Assembly: GCA_030041195.1 (NCBI GenBank)
Contig: JASHOI010000599.1
Coordinates: 1-30,674, forward strand
Direction of reading: 5' to 3'
DNA from: Streptosporangiaceae bacterium
GTDB taxonomy: Bacteria > Actinomycetota > Actinomycetes > Streptosporangiales > Streptosporangiaceae
Length of the DNA stretch: 30,674 bases
Made by a program: the position numbers and the translations under genes. Of the stretch, positions 22,754 to 30,090 are shown in pieces. The notes below the pieces were generated by a model. That model was not told the DNA's origin, did no database searches, and worked only from the letters and a program-made list of their open reading frames with translations. How positions within the stretch are numbered: the stretch's first letter is position 1; every line of letters starts with the position of its first letter.

Positions 22754-22805
22754 TTGCTGCCGAATACGTTACAGTACATAATTAATTTATGCTGATACAA
22801 TACAT
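22754..22805 (+). promoter_or_regulatory. Leaderless promoter and direct repeats at the MocR gene
   Basis: TTGCTG (22754-22759), a 17-nt spacer and CATAAT (22777-22782) form a promoter whose start would coincide with the ATG at 22789. TACAGTACAT (22770-22779) and TACAATACAT (22796-22805) are direct repeats 26 bp apart, differing at one base. MocR proteins commonly bind direct repeats. The AT-rich patch contrasts with the surrounding GC-rich DNA. Confidence 0.6.
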
Positions 22806-24099
22806 GCCGCGGGGACGGAACGCCAGCGAGATATCTCGCGACGTCGAGACCGCGGTGCGCGAGGGCCGCGCCCAGCCCGGTGTGCTGCTGCCGCCGGTGC
22901 GGGCGCTGGCCGCCGCGCTTGGCCTGAGCCCGGTCACCGTCGCCTCCGCCTACCGTGAGCTGCGGGAAAAGGGGATCGCGCGGGGAAACGGGCGGGCCGG
23001 GACAAAGATCACCGGAGCGCCGCCGATCGGGCCGCGGCCGCCGTTGGTGGTGCCGCCCGGGGTGCGCAACCTGCAGGCAGGCAGCCCGGATCCGGCGCTG
23101 CTGCCCGAGCTGCCGGCGCTGCGGCCGCGGCCCAGGCCCAGGCTCTACGGCGATCCCCCGGTCGTCCCGCGGCTGGGCAGGCTGGCGGCCGAGCGGTTCG
23201 CCGCTGACGGCATCGCCGCGGATCACCTCGCCGTGGTCGGCGGTGCGCTCGACGGCGTGGAGCGGGTCTTCGGCGCGTGGCTGCGACCCGGCGACCGGGT
23301 CGCGGTTGAGGATCCCGGCTATCCTCCGGTGCTCGACCTGCTGTCCGCGCTGGACCTGAGCGCCGTGCCGATGACGCTGGACGAGGGCGGCGTCACGCCA
23401 GCGGCGCTGCAGAGCGCGCTCGCCCGCGGCTGTGCCGCGGCGCTGTTCACCCCGCGGGCACAGGCTCCGACCGGCGCTGCCTGGGACGAGCAGCGGGCCG
23501 GCGATCTGGCCGAGGTGCTCGCCGCCCGGCCCGAGGTCCTGGTCGTCGAGGACGACCACGCGGGCCCGGTCTCGGGAACCACCGCACACAGCGTCGCCAG
23601 CGTGGCCCGGCGATGGGCGACGATACGTTCCGTCTCCAAGTCGATAGGCCCGGATATGCGCCTCGCGGTCATGGCCGGGGACGCGGTGACGGTCTCCCGG
23701 GTCGAGGGCCGGCAGGCGCTCGGCACCGGGTGGGTCAGCGGCCTGCTGCAGGAGATCGTGGCGGAGCTGTGGGCGGACCGCGCGACCGCCAGGCGGTTCG
23801 CCCGGGCAGCGGCCGCCTACGCACAGCGGCGCGGCCACCTGATCGACGCGCTGGCCGCCCGCGGTGTGCCGGCCACCGGGCGGTCCGGCCTCGCGGTCTG
23901 GGTTCCGGTGGCCGACGAGCCCGCCGTGACCGGCGCGCTGCTGGAGCGCGGCTGGGCGGTGGCCCCGGGTGAGCGGTTCCGGATCGCGTCCGCGCCGGCG
24001 ATCAGGATCGGCACCGGGACGCTGACCCGCGAGGAAGCCGCCCGGCTGGCGGCCGACATCGCCGATGCGCTGGCGCGCCGGCCGCGCCGCAGCGACTGA
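22789..24099 (+). CDS. MocR-type regulator: GntR DNA-binding domain fused to aminotransferase-like domain
   Basis: A 436-residue regulator. A winged-helix GntR domain (about 10-75, with PPVRALAAALGLSPVTVASAYRELREKG) is joined to a fold-type I aminotransferase domain (about 95-430). Lys284 in RSVSKSIGPDMRLAV is the residue that would hold pyridoxal phosphate, and VVEDDHAG at 252-259 contains the Asp that contacts the cofactor ring. MocR proteins sense PLP or amino compounds and usually control a nearby gene. The start at 22789 fits a leaderless transcript; the ATG at 22804 is an alternative without a ribosome site. It diverges from the GNAT-flavoprotein operon, which is the probable target. 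The linker is Pro/Arg-rich. Confidence 0.92.
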   Translation: MLIQYMPRGRNASEISRDVETAVREGRAQPGVLLPPVRALAAALGLSPVTVASAYRELREKGIARGNGRAGTKITGAPPIGPRPPLVVPPGVRNLQAGSPDPALLPELPALRPRPRPRLYGDPPVVPRLGRLAAERFAADGIAADHLAVVGGALDGVERVFGAWLRPGDRVAVEDPGYPPVLDLLSALDLSAVPMTLDEGGVTPAALQSALARGCAAALFTPRAQAPTGAAWDEQRAGDLAEVLAARPEVLVVEDDHAGPVSGTTAHSVASVARRWATIRSVSKSIGPDMRLAVMAGDAVTVSRVEGRQALGTGWVSGLLQEIVAELWADRATARRFARAAAAYAQRRGHLIDALAARGVPATGRSGLAVWVPVADEPAVTGALLERGWAVAPGERFRIASAPAIRIGTGTLTREEAARLAADIADALARRPRRSD

Positions 24100-24125
24100 G
24101 CCGGGTACCCGCCTGGCGGCCGAGG

Positions 24126-26510
24126 TCAGGCCGCGACGGCCGTGTGCGAGACCGCCGGCTCGAGCGCCAGGTCGAGGACCTCGCGGACGTCACTGACCGG
24201 GTGGATCTCCAGCTGGTCGCGCACGCCCTCGGGCACGTCCTCGAGGTCGGGCTCGTTCCGCTTAGGGATCAGCACCGTGGTGATGCCGGCCCGGTGCGCG
24301 GCGAGCAGCTTCTGCTTCACCCCGCCGATCGGCAGCACCCGGCCGGTTAGTGAGACCTCGCCGGTCATCGCGACATCGCTGCGGACCAGCCGTCCGGACA
24401 GCAGCGACGCCAGCGCCGTGGTCATGGTCACCCCGGCGCTCGGCCCGTCCTTGGGCACGGCGCCGGCCGGCACGTGCACGTGCACGCCACGGTCCTTCAG
24501 GTCGCCGACCGGCAGCTCCAGCTCCGCGCCGTGCGAGCGCAGGTAGGACAGGGCGATCTGGGCCGACTCCTTCATCACGTCACCGAGCTGGCCGGTGAGC
24601 GTGACGCCGGTGCTGCCGGTCTCCGGGTCGGCCAGCGACGCCTCGATGAACAGCACGTCGCCGCCGGTTCCGGTGACAGCGAGCCCGGTAGCCACGCCGG
24701 GGACCGCGGTCCGCTCGGCCGACTCCGGCGTGTGCCGCGGGTGGCCGAGGTAGCCGTGCAGGTCGTCCGGGCCCACGGTGACCGGGAGCTGCGTCTCGCC
24801 GGAGGCGATCCGCGCGGCGATCTTCCGCAGCACCCGGGCGATGCTCCGCTCCAGCGCGCGCACGCCCGCCTCACGGGTGTACTCGGCGGCCAGCCGGTGC
24901 AGCGCCTCGTCGGTCAGGTTCACGTCGGTGGCCTCCAGGCCGGCCCGCTCGAGCTGGCGGGGCAGCAGGTGGCCGCGTGCGATCGTGACCTTCTCGGCCT
25001 CGGTGTAGCCGTCCAGCGGGATCGGCTCCATGCGGTCCATCAGCGGCTCGGGTATGGCCTCGGCCACGTTCGCGGTCGCGATGAACAGCACGTCGGACAG
25101 GTCCAGCTCGACCTCGAGGTAGTGGTCGCGGAACGTGTGGTTCTGCGCCGGGTCCAGCACCTCGAGCAGCGCCGCCGTCGGGTCGCCGCGGTAGTCGGTG
25201 CCGAGCTTGTCCACCTCGTCGAGCAGGATCACCGGGTTCATGGAACCCGCCTCGCGGATCGCGCGGACGATGCGGCCAGGCAGCGCGCCCACGTAGGTGC
25301 GCCGGTGACCGCGGATCTCGGCCTCGTCACGGACGCCGCCGAGCGCCACCCGGGCGAACTTGCGGCCCATGGCCCTGGCCACGGACTCGCCGAGCGACGT
25401 CTTGCCGACGCCGGGCGGGCCGGTCAGCGCGAGCACAGCGCCGCTGCGCCGGCCGCCGACCAGGGCGAGGCCCTTGTCGGCCCGGCGCTTGCGCACCGCC
25501 AGGTACTCGATGATCCGGTCCTTCACCTCGTCGAGGCCCGCGTGGTCAGCGTCCAGGATCGCGCGCGCGCCCGCGATGTCGTAGGCGTCGTCGGTCCTGG
25601 TGTTCCACGGGATCTCAAGGACCGTGTCAAGCCAGGTGCGGATCCAGCTGGCCTCGGGCGACTGGTCGGAGCTGCGCTCGAGCTTGTCGGCCTCCTTGAG
25701 CGCCGCCTCCGCCACCTTCTCGGGCAGGTTGGCGGCCTCGATCCGGGCCCGGTAGTCGTCCTCCTCGGTGCCCGGCTTGCCGTCGAGCTCCGACAGCTCC
25801 TTGCGGATCGCGGCGAGCTGCTGGCGGAGCAGGAACTCGCGCTGCTGCTTCTCCATGCCCTCGCGGACGTCGTTCTGGATGGTCTCGGCGACGTCAAGCT
25901 CGGCGAGCGCGTCGCGGGCCCAGCCGGTCAGCTTCTCGAGCCGCTGCTCCGGGTCGACGGTCTCCAGCAGCTCGTTCTTCTGCTCACCGGTGAGGTAAGC
26001 GGCATACCCGGCGCTGTCGGCCAGCGCTGACGGGTCGGTGAGGTTCTGCAGCACGTCGATGACCTGCCACGCTCCGCGCTTCTGCAGGATCGACGTGGCG
26101 ATCGTGCGGTACTCGCGGGCCAGCTCCTGGGCTCGTGGGGTGGCCGATGGCTCATCCACCACCGTGCCCTCGACCCACAGTGCGGCGCCCGGACCGACGG
26201 TCCCGGAGCCGATCCGCACCCGGGACAGGCCGCGAATCACAGCGGCGGGCTCGCCGCTTGGAAGTCGGCCAGTCTGCTCGACCACGCCGAGCGTCCCGAC
26301 CGATGAGTACTTGCCGCCGATGCGTGGCACCAGCAGCAACTGAGGCTTGGCGTCGGAATTCTTCGCGGCGCCAGGCGCGGACGCCGACAGCCGCGCCGCT
26401 TCGATCGCCGCGCGAACCTCGGCCCCCGAGATCTCCACCGGAACCACCATGGTGGGCAGCACGACGGTGTCGTCGAGCGGCAAAACCGGCAGGGAGAGGG
26501 TCTCGCTCAT
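24126..26510 (-). CDS. lon: ATP-dependent Lon protease
   Basis: A 794-residue LonA protease, close to the usual length. The N-terminal substrate-recognition domain covers about 1-200, a coiled-coil-like helical part follows to about 310, and the AAA+ module contains Walker A GPPGVGKT (364-371) and Walker B VILLDEVD (427-434). The C-terminal peptidase has Ser691 in PKDGPSAG and Lys734 in GGVKQK, 43 residues later as in E. coli (S679/K722). It degrades misfolded and regulatory proteins in the cytoplasm. The ATG at 26510 starts MSETLSLPVLPL, the normal Lon N-terminus, with GGGAAG upstream; the longer frame to 26624 runs into the non-coding region. No perfect HspR (HAIR) box or ClgR box was found upstream. 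Confidence 0.98.
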   Translation of the reverse strand: MSETLSLPVLPLDDTVVLPTMVVPVEISGAEVRAAIEAARLSASAPGAAKNSDAKPQLLLVPRIGGKYSSVGTLGVVEQTGRLPSGEPAAVIRGLSRVRIGSGTVGPGAALWVEGTVVDEPSATPRAQELAREYRTIATSILQKRGAWQVIDVLQNLTDPSALADSAGYAAYLTGEQKNELLETVDPEQRLEKLTGWARDALAELDVAETIQNDVREGMEKQQREFLLRQQLAAIRKELSELDGKPGTEEDDYRARIEAANLPEKVAEAALKEADKLERSSDQSPEASWIRTWLDTVLEIPWNTRTDDAYDIAGARAILDADHAGLDEVKDRIIEYLAVRKRRADKGLALVGGRRSGAVLALTGPPGVGKTSLGESVARAMGRKFARVALGGVRDEAEIRGHRRTYVGALPGRIVRAIREAGSMNPVILLDEVDKLGTDYRGDPTAALLEVLDPAQNHTFRDHYLEVELDLSDVLFIATANVAEAIPEPLMDRMEPIPLDGYTEAEKVTIARGHLLPRQLERAGLEATDVNLTDEALHRLAAEYTREAGVRALERSIARVLRKIAARIASGETQLPVTVGPDDLHGYLGHPRHTPESAERTAVPGVATGLAVTGTGGDVLFIEASLADPETGSTGVTLTGQLGDVMKESAQIALSYLRSHGAELELPVGDLKDRGVHVHVPAGAVPKDGPSAGVTMTTALASLLSGRLVRSDVAMTGEVSLTGRVLPIGGVKQKLLAAHRAGITTVLIPKRNEPDLEDVPEGVRDQLEIHPVSDVREVLDLALEPAVSHTAVAA

Positions 26511-26639
26511 CAGGTCACTTCCCTGGTTGAGGCTTACTTGATTACATCCATACAGCAGGGAGAGGCCCTCTTTTGTTCCTGGGCCCGTTTCGCGGGCAGC
26601 GGACGCATCCCTGCGCCACCCCAAGCTGCCGCCGGGGCG

Positions 26640-26815
26640 GGCCAGAGGTGCATCGGTGTGGCTGGTCCCCGCGCTGTTGTCAGCGCCAGTGTGGTGATCC
26701 CCGGGCCGCTGCTCGCGCCGGTGTTGGGGGAGACCCGCGCCGTCGTTCGCGCCAGTGTGGGGGAGGGCCGCGCTGCCGTTTGCACCAGTGTGGTGGGCCC
26801 CGCGCTGCTGTAGTC
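26640..26815. repeat. Degenerate 33-bp tandem repeat, about five copies
   Basis: The core GCGCCAGTGTGG or close variants starts at 26650, 26683, 26715, 26749 and 26782, with spacings of 33, 32, 34 and 33 bp. Copies also share GCGCTGCTGT-like and GG-CCCCG-like segments. A sixth partial core (CAGTGTGG) is at 26916-26923. The irregular spacing argues against a coding repeat. It could be a MIRU-like intergenic element or a multi-site binding region. Confidence 0.65.
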
Positions 26816-26950
26816 GTTATAGCAACGGTCCCGCGACGTTGATTCCCGCAGCCGGCGCCCAGATCGCCCGCTCGGTTTCAATGTGGTGAAGGGACCCTTG
26901 CTGTTCCTGTATAAGCAGTGTGGGTCCCACCACACCGTTGCCCTGCCCCG

Positions 26951-26984
26951 TTGAGTGCTCAAATTTGAGCGATCGGGATAGAGT
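26951..26984 (+). promoter_or_regulatory. PadR operator and leaderless promoter
   Basis: TTGAG-TG-CTCAA (26951-26962) and the perfect 14-bp palindrome GCTCAAATTTGAGC (26957-26970) overlap. TAGAGT at 26979-26984 is a fair -10 box 6 nt before the GTG at 26991, so the transcript would be leaderless. The palindromes sit around the -35 region, consistent with autorepression by PadR. Confidence 0.6.
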
Positions 26985-26990
26985 AGGTGC

Positions 26991-27551
26991 GTGAACCCGA
27001 CCCGGCTGTTCGTGCTCGGCGCGCTGGCCCGGCGCGGCCCGATGTACGGGCACCAGATCCGCCGGGACGCGCGCATCGACCGGGCCGAGCTGTGGTCGGA
27101 GGTGAAGCCGGGGTCGCTGTACGCGGCGCTGCACCGGCTGCAGGCCGAGGGGCTGATCGAGCCCGTGCGCACCGAGCAGCGGGGCAACCTGCCCGCGCGC
27201 ACCGTCTACGCGATCACCGCCGAGGGGCGCAGGGAGCTGCGGGCGCTGCGCGGCGAGGCGCTCCGCGACGTGGCGCTGCGGCCCGATCCGGTGGACCTGG
27301 CCCTGGCCGTGAGCGCGGAACTGGACGAGGACACGCTGCGCAGCTACTTTGCCGGCCGCCGCGAGGCGCTGGCCAGCCGGGCCGCTTTCTTCGCCCACGA
27401 GCGGGAACGGGCCTGGCCCGACCAGACTGCCGCCGACGATCTGATCATCGAGCACGCCATCATCCGGATCGACGCCGAGCTGCGCTGGCATGACCTGGTG
27501 CTCGATCGCATCGGCAAGCTGGTCGCCGACCGGGCCGGGCCGGGCCGGTGA
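26991..27551 (+). CDS. PadR family transcriptional regulator
   Basis: A 186-residue PadR-type repressor. The N-terminal winged helix (about 5-85) contains LFVLGALARRGPMYGHQI, the recognition segment GSLYAALHRLQAEGLIEP, and the wing TVYAITAEGRRELRAL. The C-terminal half is helical and should form the dimer. The GTG at 26991 is placed directly after a -10 box, so it is probably leaderless. PadR proteins repress detoxification or transport genes until a small ligand binds. The palindrome GCTCAAATTTGAGC just upstream is a likely operator. Its stop overlaps the start of the deformylase gene (GTGA at 27548-27551), making the deformylase its most direct target. Confidence 0.93.
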   Translation: MNPTRLFVLGALARRGPMYGHQIRRDARIDRAELWSEVKPGSLYAALHRLQAEGLIEPVRTEQRGNLPARTVYAITAEGRRELRALRGEALRDVALRPDPVDLALAVSAELDEDTLRSYFAGRREALASRAAFFAHERERAWPDQTAADDLIIEHAIIRIDAELRWHDLVLDRIGKLVADRAGPGR

Positions 27552-28054
27552 CGATCCAGCCGCTGCGGCTGCTCGGGGACCCCGTGCTGCGCACCGAGTG
27601 CGATCCGGTGACCCGCTTCGGCGACGCGACCGCGCGCCTGGTTGACGACCTGCTCGAGAACGTCCTGCTGCCCGGCCGGGCCGGCCTGGCGGCACCGCAG
27701 ATCGGCGTCAGCCTGGCGGCCTTCTCCTACAACTTCGACGGCCAGCACGGCTGCGTCATCAACCCGGTCGTCGTGGAGACGTCGGGTGACTACGACGGCC
27801 TGGAGGCCTGCCTGTCGATCCCCGGCCTGTCCGCCGGCTGCCTGCGCGCGATGACCACGGTGGTGACCGGCGTCGACCGCCGTGGTGACCCCGTCACCGT
27901 GACCGGCACCGGCGAGCTGTCCCGGGTGCTGCAGCACGAGACCGATCACCTGCGCGGCGTCCTGTTCATCGACCGGCTCACCGGCCAGCGGCGCAAGGAC
28001 GCGCTCGGCGAGCTCCGCAGGGCGGCCCGGCCGGTCAGCGGGGCAGCAGGATGA
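27548..28054 (+). CDS. def: Peptide deformylase (probable second copy, PadR-controlled)
   Basis: A 168-residue metallopeptidase that removes the formyl group from nascent proteins. Motif 1 is GRAGLAAPQ (43-51). Motif 2 reads EACLS (86-90), with Cys88 as metal ligand and Ala where most deformylases have Gly. Motif 3 is HETDH (130-134), giving His130, Glu131 and His134. Length is near the normal 160-190. It is translationally coupled to PadR by a 4-nt GTGA overlap, and its 3' end overlaps the quinone reductase tail by 20 bp. A housekeeping deformylase is usually next to fmt; this placement suggests an accessory, inducible copy, which could give tolerance to deformylase inhibitors. That role is inference; the symbol reflects the family only. 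Confidence 0.9.
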   Translation: MTIQPLRLLGDPVLRTECDPVTRFGDATARLVDDLLENVLLPGRAGLAAPQIGVSLAAFSYNFDGQHGCVINPVVVETSGDYDGLEACLSIPGLSAGCLRAMTTVVTGVDRRGDPVTVTGTGELSRVLQHETDHLRGVLFIDRLTGQRRKDALGELRRAARPVSGAAG

Positions 28055-29015
28055 GCTTGCCGGTGGTGCGCCGTGCGGCCAGGTCCTCGTGCGCCCGGGC
28101 GGCCTGATCGAGCGGGTACCGGCCCCCGATGCGGACGTCCAGCCTGCCCTCTGCGATCCACCGGAAAAGGTCTTCGGCCCGGGAAAACAGCTCTTCGCGG
28201 GTCGCGATGTAGTGGACCAGCGTGGGCCGGGTGAGGAACAGCGAGCCGCCCGTGTTCAGGCGCTGCGGATCCAGCGGCGGAACCGGTCCGCTGGCCGCGC
28301 CGTACAGCACCATGTAGCCGCGGCGGCGGAGCGCGGCGAGGCCGTCGTCGAACGTCGCCTGCCCGACCCCGTCGTAGACGACCGCGGCGCCCTCGCCGCC
28401 GGTGACCTCGCCGACCACGACGCCGAAGTCGTCGTACCCGGCGACGTGGTCGGCGCCGGCGGAGCGTGCCAGCTCCGCCTTCTGCAGCGTGGAGGTCGTC
28501 CCGATCACAACGCCGCCGCGCATCTTGACCATCTGCGTGAGCAGCAGGCCAACGCCGCCGGCGGCCGCGTGCACGACGACCGGATCGCCCTCAGCGACCG
28601 GGTAGGTGTCGGTCACCAGGTAGTGCGCGGTCATGCCCTGCAGCATGACCGCCCCGGCGGTCTCGAGGTCGATCCCGTCGGGCACCGGGACCGCACGGTC
28701 GGCCGGAACCAGCACCTGCTCGGCGTAGCAGCCGGGGATGCCCGTCCACGCGACGCGGTCGCCCGGCTTGACCTGAGCGGCGCCCTCGGTGCCAGGTCCC
28801 ACGGCCGTCACCGTTCCGGCACCTTCGCTGCCGAGCACGAACGGGACGTCGCCCCGGTACGGTGGGCGGCCCTCCCTTTGGTAGATGTCCATGTAGTTGA
28901 CGCCGGCCGTCGCGACGTCGACCAGGAGCTGCCCCGGGCCTGGCTCGGGAGGATCGTGTTCGGCGAGCCTGATGACTTCCGGCCCCCCGTGTGCCTCGGC
29001 GATCACTGCGCGCAC
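28035..29015 (-). CDS. NADPH:quinone oxidoreductase (zeta-crystallin/QorA-like MDR)
   Basis: A 326-residue medium-chain dehydrogenase/reductase. The N-terminal GroES-like domain contains TAGVNYMDIYQREG and VLGSEGAGTV, and the Rossmann domain has AAAGGVG at 150-156 for NADPH. Zinc-binding cysteines of alcohol dehydrogenases are absent, as in quinone reductases. It would reduce quinones or other electrophilic enones using NADPH. The start is a GTG at 29015, with GGAAAGGAC upstream. The closing GRYPLDQAARAHEDLAARRTTGKLILLP is the usual family C-terminus. It diverges from the second ECF41 sigma gene and overlaps the deformylase tail. Co-regulation with either neighbour is possible but not shown. 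Confidence 0.95.
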   Translation of the reverse strand: MRAVIAEAHGGPEVIRLAEHDPPEPGPGQLLVDVATAGVNYMDIYQREGRPPYRGDVPFVLGSEGAGTVTAVGPGTEGAAQVKPGDRVAWTGIPGCYAEQVLVPADRAVPVPDGIDLETAGAVMLQGMTAHYLVTDTYPVAEGDPVVVHAAAGGVGLLLTQMVKMRGGVVIGTTSTLQKAELARSAGADHVAGYDDFGVVVGEVTGGEGAAVVYDGVGQATFDDGLAALRRRGYMVLYGAASGPVPPLDPQRLNTGGSLFLTRPTLVHYIATREELFSRAEDLFRWIAEGRLDVRIGGRYPLDQAARAHEDLAARRTTGKLILLPR

Positions 29016-29021
29016 GTGCGT

Positions 29022-29048
29022 TGTCCTTTCCAGCGCGAGCCTGCGGTC
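29022..29048 (+). promoter_or_regulatory. Weak ECF41-like promoter before the second sigma gene
   Basis: TGTCCTT (29022-29028), 16 nt, GGTC (29045-29048) matches TGTCACA-N16-CGTC at 4 of 7 and 3 of 4 positions. It would start a transcript about 46 nt before the GTG at 29102. It partly overlaps the ribosome-binding region of the divergent quinone reductase gene. The match could be chance. Confidence 0.3.
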
Positions 29049-29101
29049 TAAGCCCGACCCTACCGATATGTCGGCCTTGGGACCGTGCCAGCCTGGACAC
29101 C

Positions 29102-30052
29102 GTGACCGATCCGGCCGAGACGTTCGAGGCGCAGCGCCGCCGGCTGCTCGGGCTGGCCTACCGGCTGCTCGGCGAGGCGTCCGGCGCCGAGGACGTGGTG
29201 CAGGACGCCTTCGTGCGCTGGAGCACGGCCGATCGGGACTCGGTGCGCGATCCGGCGGCGTGGCTGACCACGGTGGTGGTCAACCTGTGCCGCAACCGGC
29301 TCACCTCGGCCCGCGCCCGGCGCGAACGCTACGTCGGGACCTGGCTGCCCGAGCCGGTGCTGACCGCGGACGAAACGCTCGGGCCGCTGGAGACCGCCGA
29401 GCAGCGCGACTCGGTGTCGCTGGCGCTGCTGACGCTGCTCGAGCAGCTCACGCCCGGTGAGCGCGCCGTGTTCGTGCTGCGGGAATCGTTCGGGTACAGC
29501 TACCGAGAGGCCGGCCAGGTCGTCGGCCTGTCCGAGGCCGGGTGCCGCCAGCTGCACCGGCGCGCCCGGCAGCGGCTCGGCGACCCGCGGCCCCGCTTCC
29601 GGCCCGAGCCGGGCGAGTGGCGGCGCCTGGTGGCGGGGTTTCTGGTCGCCGCGGTCGAGGGCGACATGGCGGGCCTGGAGCGCCTGCTGGCCGACGACGT
29701 GACCTACTGGAGCGACGGCGGGGGCAAGGCCCCGGTGGCCCGGCGCCCGGTGGTCGGCCGGAGTCGGGTCGCGCCGTTCTTCGCCAGGCTGATCCCGAAA
29801 TTCGCCGCGGATCCCGGGTTCGCGAGCGGCGCCGAGATCTGGCAGGCCGAGGTCAACGGGGAGCCCGCGCTGCTCGCATGGATCGGCGGCGAGCTGTTCG
29901 GCGTGATCGTGCCGGAGATCGCCGGCGGCCGCATCACCGCGCTGCGGGCCGTGGCCAATCCCGACAAGCTCTGGTTCGCTGCACGGCAGGCCGCCGGGCT
30001 GTCACGTTCCGCCCATCTGTCCGGTCCTCTACTGGTGACAGGCGAGAGGTGA
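29102..30052 (+). CDS. ECF41-type sigma factor with C-terminal SnoaL-like domain (second copy)
   Basis: A 316-residue ECF41 sigma factor. Region 2 begins LLGLAYRLLGEASGAEDVVQDAFVRW (about 15-40), the linker has WLPEP (81-85), and region 4 covers about 105-155 with YSYREAGQVVGLSEAGCRQ. The C-terminal SnoaL-like domain keeps both diagnostic motifs: DGGGK at 205-209 and NPDKL at 286-290. The GTG at 29102 is chosen because the conserved protein starts TDPAETFEAQRR there; sequence upstream is the divergent promoter region, and no good ribosome site is visible. The partner oxidoreductase follows 38 bp downstream, with its own ECF41-type promoter inside this gene's last 53 bp. The inducing signal is unknown; ECF41 factors have no usual membrane anti-sigma factor. 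Confidence 0.92.
   Translation: MTDPAETFEAQRRRLLGLAYRLLGEASGAEDVVQDAFVRWSTADRDSVRDPAAWLTTVVVNLCRNRLTSARARRERYVGTWLPEPVLTADETLGPLETAEQRDSVSLALLTLLEQLTPGERAVFVLRESFGYSYREAGQVVGLSEAGCRQLHRRARQRLGDPRPRFRPEPGEWRRLVAGFLVAAVEGDMAGLERLLADDVTYWSDGGGKAPVARRPVVGRSRVAPFFARLIPKFAADPGFASGAEIWQAEVNGEPALLAWIGGELFGVIVPEIAGGRITALRAVANPDKLWFAARQAAGLSRSAHLSGPLLVTGER
30000..30026 (+). promoter_or_regulatory. ECF41-type promoter inside the sigma gene's 3' end
   Basis: TGTCACG (30000-30006), exactly 16 nt, then GGTC (30023-30026) matches the ECF41 consensus TGTCACA-N16-CGTC at 6 of 7 and 3 of 4 positions. It lies 64 nt upstream of the partner gene's GTG. CTGTCAC (29999-30005) and GTGACAG (30035-30041) also form inverted arms. 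Confidence 0.65.
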
Positions 30053-30090
30053 AACCGGGCCCGGCCCGGCGATCGGGGAGGGGCGAGCCC

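Larger units (their letters stand above)
26511..26990. other. 480-bp intergenic region between lon and padR
   Basis: No convincing gene is present. The stretch holds a degenerate 33-bp repeat array (about 26640-26815), a perfect AAGGGACCCTT (26889-26899), a perfect GTGGG-T-CCCAC (26920-26930) beside a further CAGTGTGG word, and the PadR operator near its right end. Open frames of 91 aa (plus) and 222 aa (minus) are made of the repeat and look spurious. The lon promoter must lie in its left part, but clear hexamers were not identified. Confidence 0.7.

Noticed and set aside
24474..26030. Plus-strand 518-residue open frame opposite lon
   Set aside because: Antisense shadow without recognisable domains; lon is certain.
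26521..26545. Possible HspR (HAIR) box upstream of lon
   Set aside because: TTGAG and CTTGA words occur as direct, not inverted, repeats, and the CTTGAGT-N7-ACTCAAG pattern is absent.
26558..26572. Small hairpin AGAGG-C-CCTCT followed by T residues
   Set aside because: Arms are only 5 bp with a 1-nt loop, and no plus-strand gene ends just before it, so a terminator cannot be supported.
26534..27202. Minus-strand 222-residue and plus-strand 91-residue frames in the lon-padR gap
   Set aside because: Both are built from the 33-bp repeat, whose spacing drifts (32-34 bp) and would break a protein repeat; the minus frame also enters padR. No ribosome site or family signature.
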